NCBI GenBank assembly: GCA_025504975.1
Contig: JANUWI010000019.1
Location: forward strand, 620,001-684,000
DNA: 64,000 nt
Reading direction: 5' to 3'
Source: Plenodomus lindquistii
Lineage: Eukaryota; Ascomycota; Dothideomycetes; Pleosporales; Leptosphaeriaceae
Under the pieces are notes generated by a model that made no database searches, was not told where the DNA came from, and worked only from the letters and a program-made list of their open reading frames with translations. The translations under genes were made by a program, and so were the position numbers. Below, piece after piece: positions 34,660-47,891 of this stretch (position 1 is the first letter of the stretch; each line of letters begins with the position of its first letter).

Positions 34660-35440
34660 CTTGAATACACGAGTCTAAAAGCGCTGGAGAGAAGAAAGAG
34701 GGGCTCGAATCAAGAGGTACGTGGGTGGGGTATCTTGGGTTCTGGTGCCTTGCAGCTCCACTAACTTTTGCTATCCAAAAAGCGCGTCTTGCCCGCCAAC
34801 ACGCCGCCGGCCGGCGAAACGAGGCTCCGACAAGCTCATCAGCCACAGCTCCAGCCACAAGCCCCAGCCATCCGGCGCTTGATCGGCCCGGTCAAGTCAC
34901 GTGCAACACGGCACAGGCTGCCCGTTCTCATTCGGCCCTTTCGGCTTACACAGAGCTTGGCAATTGCCGGAACCAGCTCGCGCTACCCTCGCTAGAGCAG
35001 TGAAACCGGCCAATGCGCGCCTCACCTGCCCTGGGGATTCCATGCGGCCAACCCTGACCGCACCTTCCGTCCAGCCTCTCACGGGACCTTCAGCCCCGAG
35101 CTTACAAGACGGTTCTGGCGCCCTCCAGACCATCCTTCCTACACTTCACTCCATTGCGCCCACACAACGCCGCCCTGCCAAATTCCTCCAAGTCCTTGTC
35201 TTGGGCTCTCCCACGTCTCGTTATTCTTCAGACACATTCTCATCATCTCTCACCAGATATCATCACCACCACCGCAACCTTCTCCAAGATACTCTCATCG
35301 CCTACTCCATCGCACCGTCGCGTCCAGTGATAATCACGTGCCAAGCAATTTGCATGCTGATTGTCTGTTCATTTATTTGGCAGACTTTTGTATCTTGAAC
35401 AACCTTTCTCTTCTTCTAATCTACTAAACACACAGTTATC
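34660..35440. promoter_or_regulatory. bidirectional promoter region
   Basis: 781 bases between the CCT3 start and the next plus-strand start. Contains two CACGTG boxes (near 34900 and 35336). A 165-codon ORF across it overlaps both promoters and has low-complexity Pro/Ser content, so it is not called. Confidence 0.45.
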
Positions 35441-36361
35441 ATGGCTCTCAACTACTTCGCCTCGTCGCCGACCGTAGTCCTGCCACCACAACAGTCGCAA
35501 GGCTACTTCTCTCACCACAAAGGGGCACACTCACCACCAGCAATGGGTAATTTCCGCCCAAAATACCCTACTCCGCCGTCGTTAAATTATCTAGCGGCCG
35601 TCTCCAACAGCTCAGCTGGTCGCAAACGATCCATCGCCGACGTCGACGACCCGGAGGAGAACCAACCCGTCGGAGCAGTCGTTACTCAACTGCCTGTCAA
35701 GGCCAAGGGCGAACCCATCTATGGCCCGGGAATGACGCTCATCTACCCTGGCGAGCCTGGCTACAGCATGACCGCTGAATCCCAGTCTGGCACATGGTTC
35801 GAAGAGAAGATCGAGAAGGAAGAGAAGGAAGAGTCCGTACGTCCTATTGCAGTCTCGCGCAAGTCCGCTCGCATCAGTCCATCACGCAGTATCGAGGTTC
35901 CATCTCTCAACGATATGGACGCGCAAAAAACTGAAGACCTTATCGACGACAATGGCAACACCATCAACACGCTCATCAATTCGCTCGGCGTTGGCTGGAA
36001 GAACGTCATGACCAATCCCAACCTCCGTGACGCTGCACGCGCATATTCAAGGGTGATCGAGCGCCATTTCGACTTCACCGACGCGCTCGTCATGCTGGAG
36101 AAGGAGTCGCTTTCCGCCTACCTCGTGCGCGCTAAGCAACACGGTGTCCAAGGCTACTGGCTCTTTTCGGACAGCTTGCAGTGGTGTCAACTCGTTGGAT
36201 GGTCCCTGGAACGTACCGTCGCAAACCTCATGTCGGGCCCAACCCCGCGTGTCGAAGGCGAGCGTATCAATGCTCGTCGTCTCACTCCTTCTGCCCCCAC
36301 CACCCCCTTCGCTCAACCTGTGGTCGACACACCAGCCGGCGTTGATGCCATGGAGATGTAA
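35441..36361 (+). CDS. conserved-looking hypothetical protein, single exon
   Basis: 306 residues from the ATG after TCACACAGTTATC-like leader sequence. Not recognised. The N-terminal 95 residues are Pro/Ser-rich and include a basic patch (AGRKRSIAD). Middle: a GEPIYGPGMTLIYPGEPG stretch, then an acidic KEEKEE run. Residues about 165-275 look folded and helical (NTLINSLGVGWKNVM, AYSRVIERHFDF, ALVMLEKESLSAYLV, WCQLVGWSLERTVANLM), with several Trp. C-terminus Thr/Pro-rich. Codon use matches the neighbouring core genes, supporting a real gene. No signal peptide or membrane segment. Confidence 0.8.
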   Translation: MALNYFASSPTVVLPPQQSQGYFSHHKGAHSPPAMGNFRPKYPTPPSLNYLAAVSNSSAGRKRSIADVDDPEENQPVGAVVTQLPVKAKGEPIYGPGMTLIYPGEPGYSMTAESQSGTWFEEKIEKEEKEESVRPIAVSRKSARISPSRSIEVPSLNDMDAQKTEDLIDDNGNTINTLINSLGVGWKNVMTNPNLRDAARAYSRVIERHFDFTDALVMLEKESLSAYLVRAKQHGVQGYWLFSDSLQWCQLVGWSLERTVANLMSGPTPRVEGERINARRLTPSAPTTPFAQPVVDTPAGVDAMEM

Positions 36362-37993
36362 CAGGCGTTACTCACTCCTTCTCTCTCTTCCTTCAGTTTT
36401 TCTCTCCGTACGGCAACAAAAGTCCTTGTAGTTGCATTGAGTTTCCACTTTTTCGATCTTCGGTACTTTTCCTTCAGCGACTCGGCGTTCGGTGATGGAT
36501 TCGGAACAGACCCAACGGATGCGGCCGTCCATCTGACATGTATTGTATATTTTTTATGCCGCGCTGCGACAGCTCGATCGACTACTGGGTCGCGTCGCGT
36601 AAGCTCTCTGTGCCACTGATCACACTAGGCGATAACACGAATGAACTATGAATATTATTCGAATTGATTCCTCATGAACCGTGACTTTCCCCTTGACTCC
36701 AATGTGAAATGAAGATTTGAACAGCAGCAACGACAAATGCCAAGAACCCGCCTGAGGACAGAAGTGCGCTGCACCCGCCCCCATCTGAACTGAGACGAGA
36801 CGCGCCTTATCGATTTCCCACCCAACACGAGACTGTCGCGTCCGTCCACGCCCGACCCGATAATCTTTGTCGCCCCGACGACGACGACGAAAACCCAGCA
36901 TCCGTTCCGTTTACTCCGAACCTATTTTCATCCTTCCATCCGGACTGGTGAAACCAATTGACTTTGCTAGTCTAGTTTGCGCGTGCGTGCGTGCAGATAA
37001 GCGTTGAGTCTGTGCGGTGTCTACTCTTGTCTTTTCAGGCATGACGCATGACGCCAGTTGAATTTGTGACCATGTATCTCCTCAAGTGTGATGGAGAATT
37101 CCAGTACCGTTGACAATGAACGTCCACGCAGGACGATGCATATCATGTGCACGGGTTGGCGCTGCGCTGTGATATTGTTTATGTGGAGAGAGGGATATGC
37201 TAATAGATCTTGCGAATGTAGTGTGGCGATGTGTGTGGCAAGCCGCGCTGTGTCATCCGAGCAAGCACGTACATATTTGTTGAACGGAACATTTGCGCAA
37301 CTTGGCAATGTATTAAGAAAGATGTAGCGGTGCAAACTCGAGCTGGGTAAAGAGATATAGTTGTAGTTCGTTGTAGTACTTTTTCTCGTCTGTTTTCTTA
37401 ACCACACGTGTGCAAAGCGCGCTAGTAATTTGCTTACCAACAAACGAACGCTCCCATCTCGGTATAATCTTGAGGTTTTGAGATAACTTGGATGGTTGGT
37501 TTCGCGTCTTACGGTACGGGTGCTATCTTCGGTCCTAGATTATGTTTTTTCATTTCCATCGGACAGAGTCTATAGTATGACTACTCACACTTGCCCTTTT
37601 CGCGTCTTGTTACAGGATTTCCGTTTGAAATCGCACTGCTCCGCCCGTTGACGCAACGGGGGTGCTGAGCCTGAGCCCCCTTTACAACCTCTTCTATACC
37701 TGAGCAGCACCTCTCTCCACATGCCGACGAAGCTCGATCAAGTTCATTCAATCATCGCCAAGCAGATCGTACCAGTAACCTCCTTACCCTCCCTAACACT
37801 CTACAACTCCCTTCCCCCCCCTTTTCCATCCCACTTAAACACCCACGCAACCAGTCGAACAAATCACGCACAACATCGTGCGCTCAATCAACTACTCCAC
37901 CCCTTTACCGTGCCAAGTTCGACATCAAAGCGCAGTACATACGAGGCCGGTCTGCGATGCGAAATCATGTGTGAGTGATGTGATTAAGATAAA

Positions 37994-38054
37994 AGAGTGT
38001 ATTGTAAAGTGCGCGTGTGATGTATTTTATCACACACTTACCTTAATACACTCT
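37994..38054. repeat. nested imperfect inverted repeat
   Basis: Outer arms AGAGTGTATT and AATACACTCT pair perfectly. Inside, GTAAAGTG pairs with CACTTAC (one bulge) and TGTGAT with ATCACA around a GTATTTT loop. Confidence 0.75.
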
Positions 38055-38134
38055 GGATCTCTGTATGTTTTTATCGCGTATTCATTGGATGATTGATTGC
38101 AAGATTGGTACCGCGCTTGCGACACTAGACGTCT

Positions 38135-38163
38135 GGATGGATGGCTGGCTGGCTGGCTGGATG
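38135..38163 (+). repeat. GGAT/GGCT microsatellite
   Basis: GGATGGATGGCTGGCTGGCT followed by GGCTGGATG, simple tandem tetranucleotides. Confidence 0.85.
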
Positions 38164-38695
38164 TGAGGTCGCGTTCTTCCTTTTACACTGCGCGGAAGCA
38201 GGACACTCAATATATGCCATGGAGTCGACTCGATGATAGCAAGTCATTCGCACTGCGCTACTGATGTCTTGCTCGAGGTTGTAGGCATGGTTGGCTGATT
38301 TGTGTAGCAGGATGACGTTGGGGGGTGATTTGGTAAAAGTGATTGTTGAAAACTGGGTGTAGTGTTTTTATTACTATTGTGTCGAGTGAATTGCGTTTTC
38401 GATCTCAATGTGTCGATTCTGATTTGGCGGAGGAGGGGATGTATACAGACATGAACTATGCGCGTGGAGTACAGTGATTGCATGGTGGAAAAAAAGAGTC
38501 TCTATATTTCGAATTATCATGTGGAATGCAGGTAGCAGATAGTAACAAGCAGTCCAGCCGCATACGTTCGATACAACAACATGTACAAAAGACGCCTGAA
38601 ACATGCCTTCTTTACATACTCGCCCAACACAAATGCTGTACTGTCAAGCCATAAAATATACCTCCTCCATTCCCTCTCCCCCATATTCTGTACAT

Positions 38696-40429
38696 CTATT
38701 GTACCTCACTGTTCCATCTCCTTGGCGCAGGCGGCATGGGTTGTCCACCGCCACCCCCAGGCAATGGCCCCCGACTCCCCGGTCTCGAACCTCCATCACT
38801 AGACCCCGGCGGCGGCCGAATAGGCAGGTTCATACTGCCCTGCCCAGGTGTGTTCATACTCGTACTGCTGCTTGTTCGAGCTGGGTAACTCGGACGTGGC
38901 GGCGCGGGACCACTACCATTGCGCATGTGGTGCTGCGATCCCTGTGAAGTGTACTGCTCGCGTTCACGTTCGCGGTCGCGACCGTGGGACGAGGAGACTG
39001 AAGAGTTCGGGGCATGGTGCGACGACGACGACTGGTGCGATTGGTGATGCGACTGCGGCTGGGACTGTGAGCCCGAGTGGCCGTGTTGGGAGCGCGAGGC
39101 GCTGCTGTCTCGACGGGGTGGGGAGCGTTCGCGGAGTTGTTGTTTTATGGTTGCGGAGGGGGGAGCGGGGGCGAGGTGGGATTTGCGCTTGTTGTGTTCG
39201 ATCATGGAGACTGCCCAGGCTTCGAGATCGACGGGGGTGCGTTTTGCGGCTTGGAGGAAGGCGTCGTGGTCCTGGGGGTGTTGTTAGTGATACCGTTATT
39301 GAAGTATAGAGGAACGGTAAGAACGTACGTAGAGTTCCTTGGGCGTTGGGCGCTCCTTGGGGTCCTTCATGAGACACTTTGCGATCATGTCTTCCAAGAT
39401 TGAAGGGAAGGCGTCGCTCTTGGGAAGCTTGGGTGAGGGCTCGAGGACAATTTGCTGCAGCAGATCGAGGATGCCCTGCGGCCCGCCAGCTTCATCGTCG
39501 TCGGCGCTGCTTCCAAATGGAAACTTGCCAATGGCCAGCTCCATTAGCGTGAGACCAACACTCCAGACGTCCGACTTGACCGTGTATGGCGACCCCTGTA
39601 TCCGCTCTGGCGCCATGTATGTTCCTGTTCCGACGAATGTCTCGGCAATAGAGCCTTCCAGCTCGCTGGAGACACCAAAATCACAAAGCTTGATGTTGCC
39701 TTTGGAGTTGACGAGGATGTTGGAGGGTTTCAGGTCGCGGTGCATGATGCGGTGGGCGCTGTAGAGGTACGCCAGTCCACCGAGGACGGCTTCTGAGATC
39801 TTGCCCAGGACATCGACGCGGACGGGGCCGAATGTGCGCGAGACCCAATCCAGCGACCTGGTGTTGCACTGTCAGCTGTCTGCTATCATTTGACTGCTTC
39901 AGGGCCGGGCGGCACTTACCCCACGTCCATGTACTCCATGCACATTATCACGTCGCCCGACGAGTTCTGGAAGGCGCCGTAGAAGTCGACAATGTAGTCC
40001 GAGTTGCAGTCGTGCATGATGCGCAGCTCGCGCACGATTCGTTTCCGCACTTCGTTCTTGGCTTCGACGTGGATGACCTGTGGGTGGGCGTCGTGTCAGT
40101 ATTCCGCTTGTAGCCGTGTGGCACGAGCACCATGAGGACCACGAACGCACCTTCCTCGCCATGATGACCTTGGTCGCCGCGTGCTGCACCTTGCTGACTG
40201 TCCCGCCATTGCCCGATCCGAGCTCCCGCAGCACTATCAAATCCTCTGCCTTGAGGTCCAGCTGGAACTCGACGCCAATCTCGAGCGTGTCCTGCCTCTC
40301 GTCGTTGGCCAGGGCGCCGGGGATTTGGGCATCACCGGCGGACGGCGCGGGCTTGGGAGGAGGAGCGCTGAGGGCCAGGCCCTTGACGTTCTTCCTCTTC
40401 ATCGTCTTCTGCTTGAACGGGTCGGCCAT
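38696..40429 (-). CDS. STE7: MAP kinase kinase, STE7 (mating/filamentation) type
   Basis: Exons 40429..40151, 40077..39920, 39857..39329 and 39271..38696, 513 residues. N-terminus with KRKNVKGLALSAPPPKP, a likely MAPK-docking basic patch. Kinase domain about residues 64-340: glycine loop GSGNGGTV (71-78), ATP-binding Lys93 in MARK, HRDLKPSNILV, DFGVSSELEGSIAETFVGT with the S-x-A-x-T activation site, and MAPER. The C-terminal 170 residues are Ser/His/Gln/Pro-rich with RDRERERE and poly-Gly stretches, probably disordered. It acts between a Ste11-type MAPKKK and a Fus3/Kss1-type MAPK in pheromone response, development and, in plant pathogens, infection structures. Divergent from SPT6. Confidence 0.92.
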
Positions 40430-41839
40430 GGCGGTGGATGCGATGCGCCGGGCGCTGGCGTGCTACGAGTCGGCGGGCGGGGAGATGCAGCGGGGGAGAA
40501 GCAGACACGAGATAGCCTATCAATAGTGTCGCTGGGTGAAGAGCAAGAGCGCGAGACAGCGCAGCCCTTTTGTTTCAACTTGCCGCCCAAGGTCGCCTCA
40601 ATGAGGCTTCGCCAATCACGGCAGCGTCCCTAATGGAGGACAGCGTCTATTGAAATACCGCTTTAGGCTCACGTGCGCTGCGGCCTTGCAACCAGAAAAA
40701 CACCCGAGAGACAACCGTGCAAGTATTGGTTGGGAGAGGAGAGACCAAGGGCAAAAGGGTGAATGTCTGTCCTTGGGCGCTGCGCAAGTGCGTTAAAGGA
40801 GACGGTGCTGCGGTCGTGTCAGTCTAGCGGGGCCGTGTTGGTGGGGGGAGCGCGTGCAGCGGGCGACAACTGACTCTGGCTCTTGCAACGCTGCAATGGC
40901 GCAACAATTTGATGAGGAGATGTGTTGAGAGGAGACACAGTACAGAGGACGATGCTGCGATGCGACGTCTGGTATATCACGGCTGCCAGCACATTCCTGC
41001 ACTGCTCAGGAGGTTTCAGCAGGGTGCATGCCCATCGTCGTCATGCTTCACGACCTTCTAGCGCAGAACATCGAAACGGACCCTGGCACATGCTGGTGTT
41101 ATACCCCCAACGCAGGAAAGAAACATCCGGCCGGTGTCATCTTCCCAGGGCTGCAGGGCTTACACAAACATCGCCAACACCCCTGCCAGCAATGACAGAG
41201 ATACGTCAGGCGCAGTAAAGTGTTAGTTGCCGTGCAAGCCGGCTGAGACAATGTCCGCGGAGCATCTCTTGTTAGGAAAACTTGACAGAGATGTTCAAGC
41301 TGCCTGTATCAAGACTGCAACAAATCCATAAATGGGTAAATGCGCAAATTGCATAGTTGCCTACTCTATAGTATAATATAACATGCCTAGGACGGGTTAC
41401 CCAGGTAGTACTTACTCGGAAGAAGCAGCAAAGTACCCTTCAAACGACTACTGAGCTCTCCGCCTTGCAGTGATATCAGCTGGCATTCACAATAGACCTT
41501 GAATAGATTCAAGGCCAGCTAATATTGTAGAAATCGACTCCAGACACGAGACGTTGCACGATTATGGTGTTGGATGACTACTCACTCATAGCAACAAGGC
41601 GCGCTGCGCGGTCACGTGTCCAGCGTCAGTGCGGCCAAATGTTGACGCGCCCCGAGCCAGCCTGCGCGAACCTTTGAGAGCGCCCATCTGGCTTTCTCTC
41701 CTCCTTTACCTCGCCTGCTCTCACCAATCTCCTCCGCCGAATCGCCGCAGTCGACAGCCTCATCGCCGACCGGAGCTTGCCAAAATCGCCTTCTTGCCCC
41801 TTTGGAGAGACTTGCGCGTTTCTCTTGTCAACACTCAAC
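40430..41839. promoter_or_regulatory. divergent promoter region of MAPKK and SPT6 genes
   Basis: 1.4 kb between two starts. No coding feature supported. AT-rich near 41330-41390. Confidence 0.45.
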
Positions 41840-44800
41840 ATGTCTACACGAGACCTCTTCGACACAATCGCCGACGAAGGCAGCGACGAGGAAGCAGATG
41901 AGGACTTTGATGCCGAAGAAGGTGGCGCGGTCCGCCCCAAGAAGACCAACGGCGCAAATGGCATAGACGACTCCAGCGAGGAGGAAGACGAGGACGACGA
42001 TGAGCGGTTACGAGAGGTCAGCTCAGAGCCAACACATGATGAGGGCCACTTACTGACTAATGGCAGGAAGGCGAAGGCTTCATCGCAGATGAGGACGAGG
42101 AAGAGGAAGAAGAGGCGCGCAGGCGGCGGCGCAGCAGGAAGAAGAGGAAGAACCGCGAGGCCGACGAAGCCCTCGACGACGAAGATCTTGACCTGATTGG
42201 AGTCGAAGTCGAGCGCCCAGAAGAGCCACAGGTAACACAATCACACATCGGTCCTGAGGGGAGAGCTAACAGAGTACCAGTCCAAATACAAGCGACTGAA
42301 GCGCGGCCACAAGGAGCGCGTCAAGTCCCGCGGCATCGACGACATCTTTTCCGACGACGAGGTTGGCGAAGACATTGACGAGCCACGACGAATCGGCGGC
42401 GACGAGTTTGATGGCTTTATTGAGGACGACCAGTTCGAGGACGAGATTGAAGACGACCGCGATGTCACACAGCCCGGTATAAGCCTTATAACACAAGGAC
42501 TGCAAGCTGCTGGCCTTGATGAGGGCGCAGAGGAAGACTACCGGGCTGCCTTTGGCGATGGCACAGACTACGACTGGGCGCTGGACATGCAGGAGGCTGA
42601 AGAGGAGGAGCAGGCTGGTGAAGGCCGCGAGCTTCAACTCAAGGACGTCTTTGAGCCTTCGCAGCTGCAGGAGCGCATGCTGACGGATGAGGATAACATT
42701 ATCCGCGAGATTGACGTGCCCGAGCGCCTACAACTTGCTCGAAGACCGTTCAAGCCTCTCGAACTCACACCTGAGGCCATGCAGGATCGCATGACCGAGG
42801 AAGCTGCTTGGATAAGCACTATGCTCTGGCCAAAGAAGGGTCTTCCCGGCTACTTTCAGCAACCTTTCCAGAAGGCTGTGCGCAAAGTCTTGGAGTTCAT
42901 AAACATCGAGGACTACGAGGTACCCTTCATCTTCAACCATCGCAAAGACTATCTCATCCACGCCCCCAAGAACAACGACGACTTTGATGACGATTTCGAC
43001 AATGCGCCACCTCCCGGTGCTCGGCCGGAACGACTTCTCAACCAGAGCGATCTGTGGGAAGTTTTCGACATGGATCTCAAGTTCAGGGCCTTTGCTGAGA
43101 AGCGGGATGCCCTTCGGCTGAACTACGACAACGTCAGGGCGGTCGCTCCGGAGATCAACGATACCGAAATTGAAGATCTGGCTTCGAAAGCCCTGACCAT
43201 CGAGGAGATCCAGGAACTGCAAGACTATCTCCACTACCGGTACCAGAATGAGATCACAGAGGTACGACAAGAGACCAACACCACGCAGAAGCGCGCCAAC
43301 AACGCACGCAACTTCTTCGATAAGCTTCGCAGCGGAAAGGCGCAGCATCTGGTCCAGGCAATTGGCATCACTCCCGAAGAGTTTGCGAAGAAGGTCGATG
43401 GAACCAGCAGGGGCGCTCACGTTATCGAGGACCCTCCCATGATGGTTCAGGAGCTCGCAGATCAGTTAGCCGAAGCTCCTGAAACTGGCCTGTCTCTCCT
43501 CAAGTCTGCGAAGATGCTCTTCATCCAGGACCTCACAATGAGCTCCAGATTGCGCAGATTCTTGCGTAGCAGTTTCTATCAGACTGCCCAGATCGATTGT
43601 ATCCGGACAGACAAGGGTATGCGCAAGATTACTGAGGACCATACGTACTATGAGTTCAAGTATTTGCGCAGACAGACCTTTATGGATCTGCAGGGTCGAC
43701 CGGATCTATTCCTGAAGATGCTGAAAGCCGAATCCGAGGGACTCGTGCAAGTCAGAATCTCCATGATGGCCTACGACCAATTCAAAGCCCGTCTACATGA
43801 CAAGATCGTCTCCGACAATGTCAGCGAAGCTTCAGACTCATGGAACGCACTTCGCAAAGAGGTACTTGACAGTGCTTTGGACAAGTTGCAGGCCATCATC
43901 GCAAACGGTGTCAAGGAATCATTACGCGCTCGATGCGAAGACGAACTTGCCAGCCGAGCTCGTGAGAACTACTACAATAAGCTCGACCAGGCTCCATTCA
44001 AGCTCAAGCACGCGGCTAACGGCTCTGTGCCCAACGTTTTGTGCCTGTCGAACGGCAAGGGTCAGCGCGGAGACGCTGTCATGTGGGCTTACGTGGAGAA
44101 TGATGGCCGCGTTCTTGAGCAAGGCAAGCTTGTCGAGATGAGACTTGGTAACCAGGAGCGAGGTATCCCCGAAGGTCAAGACATTGCCAAATTCGTCGAT
44201 GTCGTGCAACGTCGTCGTCCGGATGTCGTCGGTGTCAGTGGCTTCACGGTCGAGACACGGAAGCTTTACAAGGACATCCAGGAGATCATCACAATTTACA
44301 ATCTCTCGGGTCCGACATACGAGGATGACCAAACCGGCGCGGACAGAACCGATCCTTTGGAGGTTGTCATGGTCAACGATGAGGTCGCGCGCCTGTATCA
44401 CACTAGCGCTCGCGCCGCCGCCGAATTCCCCAAGTACGCTGCACTTACCAGGTACTGCATCGCTCTAGGACGATACCTACAAAATCCCCTCGCTGAATAC
44501 GCATCTCTCGGAAGGGATATTGTATCGATACCGTTCATCCCCCAACAAACCTTGATACCACAGGAGAAGCTTCTGGACAAACTCGAAACAGCTATGGTGG
44601 ACATGGTCAATCTCGTTGGCATTGATTTACCCGAGACCTACGACGATGGCTACATGTCAAAACTTCTCCCATACGTCTGCGGTCTCGGCCCCCGTAAAGC
44701 GGACAGGCTGGTCAAGGCTATTCAAGCCAACAACGATGAGATCCTTTCGCGATTCGACCTCCTTGGTGTCTCTGAGAACACGTCTCGTGATCTCAAGGCA

Positions 44801-46266
44801 GCTATGGGCCCCAAGGTCTTCCAAAACTGCGCGAGTTTCCTCTACATTCCCTATGATGCGAGCGAAGAGACGTCAGACTACCTCGACTACACCCGTGTAC
44901 ACCCTGAGGATTACGATCTTGCCCGCAAGATGGTCGCCGATGCCCTGAACATGGATGAGGAGGATGTGAAGGCCGAGACTGACGAGGGCGGCCCCAGTGC
45001 CGTTGTCCGCAAGATGGTGCGCGAAGACACCACCGACTTGGTCAACGATCTCGCCCTAGAAGACTACGCCGATGAAATCGAAAAGAATTTTGGTCAACGA
45101 AAGCGCGCAACTCTCGAAACCATCCGCGCCGAGCTCGAAAACCCATACGAAGAGATCCGACAGATCTTCGCCCTCATGTCCGGCGAAGAGCTCTTCACCA
45201 TGCTCACTGGAGAAACCAAAGAGACACTCTACGAAGGCATGGTCGTACCCGTCACCATCCGTCGAACCTTCCCCGACCACATTGAGGTGAAGCTTGAATG
45301 TGGCATCGAAGGTGGTGTCTCTGAATCCGAATTTCCAGAGGGCGTGGGTGGCACCGGACAAGAACCCCGTCACGTATATCAACCGCACCAAGTCGTCCGC
45401 GCGCGCATCGTCTTCCTCAACCGCAAGGGCCTCACAGCACAACTCTCTCTCCGCGAAGACCTCATCCGCCAACCAGAAAAGAAACTCTTCGACCGTGCCG
45501 CCGGAGAATGGGACGAAGCACAGGAACTGGCCGACAAGAAGTCCGCAGAGAAAGAAAAGGAAGTCGCAACCGGCCGTCCCAACCGCGTTGTCAACCACCC
45601 TCTCTTCTTCTCCTTCAACGCCATGCAAGCCGAGGAATACCTTGGGTCCAAAGAAACGGGCGACTTGGTCATTCGGCCATCATCCAAGGGTTCCGATCAT
45701 CTGGTCGTAACATGGAAGGTGTCGAGTAACGCATACCAGCATCTGGACGTATTGGAAATGAACAAGCCCAACCAGTTCACCCTAGGTAAACAGCTCAAGA
45801 TTGGAAAAATTACATACACGGATCTCGACGACCTAATCGTCAACCACGTCGAAGCCATGGCCCGCAAAGTCACAGAACTCACCCGAGACGAACGATTCCA
45901 ACCCGGCACCAAGGAAGAAACCGGTAAGTCCCCTCCCCTTCCCCTTCCCATCTCCTCCCTCAAACCCCACTCCCCCACCCAAATACAAATTACACACACT
46001 AACGCCTTCGAGAAAAATGGCTCCAAACCTACTGCACCGCCAACCCCTCCCGCTCCATGTACGCCTTCTGCAGCATGCCCAAATACCCAGGCCACTTTTG
46101 GATCTGCTACCAAATGGGTGCCAATGCGCCCCGTGGCGCGTGGCCCATTAAAGTCGTGCCCCAGGCGTATGAGCTGCAGAAACATATTTATCCGGATATG
46201 GTGGCGCTCAAGAATGGGTTTAAGATGTTGATTGGGAGTTTGCCGAGGGGGGTGCCGAGACGGTAG
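41840..46266 (+). CDS. SPT6: transcription elongation factor SPT6
   Basis: Exons 41840..42016, 42067..42231, 42281..45923 and 46013..46266, 1412 residues. The first two exons and the start of the third encode the acidic N-terminus (DEGSDEEADEDF, SSEEEDEDDDE) and a basic stretch (ARRRRRSRKKRKNREAD). Then the helical/HTH core, the YqgF-like region (DAVMWAYVENDG, RPDVVGVSGF), the helix-hairpin-helix (LPYVCGLGPRKADRLV), an S1 domain (LYEGMVVPVTIRRTF) and tandem SH2 (HPLFFSFNAMQAEEYLG, GDLVIRPSSKG, and MYAFCSMPKYPGHFWICYQ in exon 4). Spt6 is a histone chaperone travelling with RNA polymerase II in the nucleus. Ends shortly after the second SH2 (LIGSLPRGVPRR). Confidence 0.96.
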
Positions 46267-47891
46267 ATGGGATGGGTGTTGGGAGGATGTTTTTGTATTA
46301 TTATTTCTTTGGGAAGGAGAACGGGGGGATGAAGGAAGAAGGGGTTGAGGAGATTGATGCAGCATGTTGAGTGAGACCAGAAGAAGGATGAGTAGAGGAG
46401 AGTGGAATGAGGGTAGTAGGTTATACCACACACACAAAGCATTCTGGCGCTTTTTCTTTGGGGGGGAGGGGGTTTGTGTATATCAAAATCGAGATCGAAA
46501 TGTCTGAGTATTGCATTTTGTGCTTCTTTGACGCTGTATAACCCCTACTGTGTTGGTGATTACACAAAATACACGTCTGTACCGCGCGGTGTAGGTGTCG
46601 CACGTGCTGTGCGGTAAGTATATGTACATATATTTACAAAACCCCACAGCAAGTTTAGTACGTAGTCCATACTCTGCATTCGATAGTGTGGCATTTGTAT
46701 TTCTTTCTTCACACTAATCTCATTCTCATTCGCGAACATGATACTAAGGCCATGGCTAGAAGATACAAACGAGAACGCGTAGATTATGGACTATATCAAC
46801 GGAGTTGGGGGGTGGGTTGGATTTCTTCATGTGATGGAAGAGATGGGCGCGTTGTTTGAGTATAGTGTGACGGGAGAGGGGTGTTGAGGGAGGTGGGTTG
46901 GGGAGCAGGGGAGGAGAGAAGAGGAGGGTTGGTTATTTACCATGTCTCGTCCCTTGCTATAAAAGTTTGTCCCTGGGAGCAAAACATTTAATTCGAACGA
47001 ATTTCCTAGTGTGATAAAATGAGAAATGCTACTTAGAAGTTATGTGGAAGCTATGTGTTTTGTGAATCAAAGATACTACTACTCTAGTAGGCTACTTTAT
47101 AAACGTGGGAATCTTAGGAAAACTCCGGGCTAGGACTACGAATTTGAGTCTTGCGTCTCCAGTTCAGGAACCTTTGCAACGCCTGGCGTTGTGTGAAGAC
47201 GCGCTAGGAAATGATACCTCAAGATCAAATCTGAAAGCGCATTAATGTAGAGCCATGGAATCGAATTTGACAGAGAAAGTGGATACAAAGAGTTTGATGG
47301 CAACTGCTAATTGTGTCTAAGTGACATTGCGCGTGGCTGTTTAATTGTGGCAACGCTTGGGGATGAAGGCATGTGGTTGTTCGAGGTCCAAGTCCTTCTA
47401 ATGTATTGTTTTGACAATTAGCAGGGTAACCATATAAGAGCCTCGTCAGGAAAAGCTACTAGGATAAAATTTGTATCACCGAAACGACTTTTACGTGTCT
47501 ACTTGCTAACCTGTGTATACACTATAGTCACTACCCTAGTAGTAGCTGGGGAGCGCATGGCGCAAGTGGCCTCCCTATTTATACCATAGCTTGTTAGCAC
47601 TTATACATTGGTTTATGAGCCAGATCTCTCACGATGAGGTAGTTCTAAGGTAGTCGAGTGCACTGAAGCCAGGCTATTGGAAGACGGTGGAACCTTGAAC
47701 TTTTGGGGTGCACAGCTTCGTTGGGTTCACGGCAGTCATGATACGCTAGCGGTACATTCACCGTGGCCGCATGAACTGCCAGGACCACGCTAACCCCTAA
47801 CAGGATCAGCTCCTCGAGGTCTCGGGTACACCCACCCACCAAGGGTTTTCAAATCCTCGATTTTCTACACAACACCTCCCACAAGATACAA
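46267..47891. other. intergenic, no gene seen
   Basis: 1.6 kb, G-rich just after SPT6 then AT-rich. Contains a near-perfect palindrome at 46614-46637. No supported gene. Confidence 0.45.
46614..46637. repeat. 24-bp near-perfect palindrome
   Basis: GTAAGTATATGT followed by ACATATATTTAC; 11 of 12 pairs match. Confidence 0.8.

Larger units (their letters stand above)
36362..38695. other. long intergenic region, no gene seen
   Basis: 2.3 kb between two 3' ends. Holds a nested hairpin (37994-38054) and a GGCT microsatellite (38135-38163). ORFs here are short, overlap on both strands and lack family features. Confidence 0.45.

Noticed and set aside
34901..35398. 165-codon plus-strand ORF between CCT3 and the next gene
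   Set aside because: Lies in a shared promoter, lacks family features and has low-complexity Pro/Ser/Thr composition.
37021..37443. 140-codon minus-strand ORF in the gene-free region
   Set aside because: No domain, splice signals or composition like neighbouring genes.
41626..42240. 204-codon minus-strand ORF over the SPT6 5' end
   Set aside because: Poly-Ser and poly-Leu content is the antisense image of the acidic SPT6 N-terminus.
45697..46437. 246-codon minus-strand ORF over the SPT6 3' end
   Set aside because: Overlaps the well-supported SH2 coding region and last intron; low-complexity antisense shadow.
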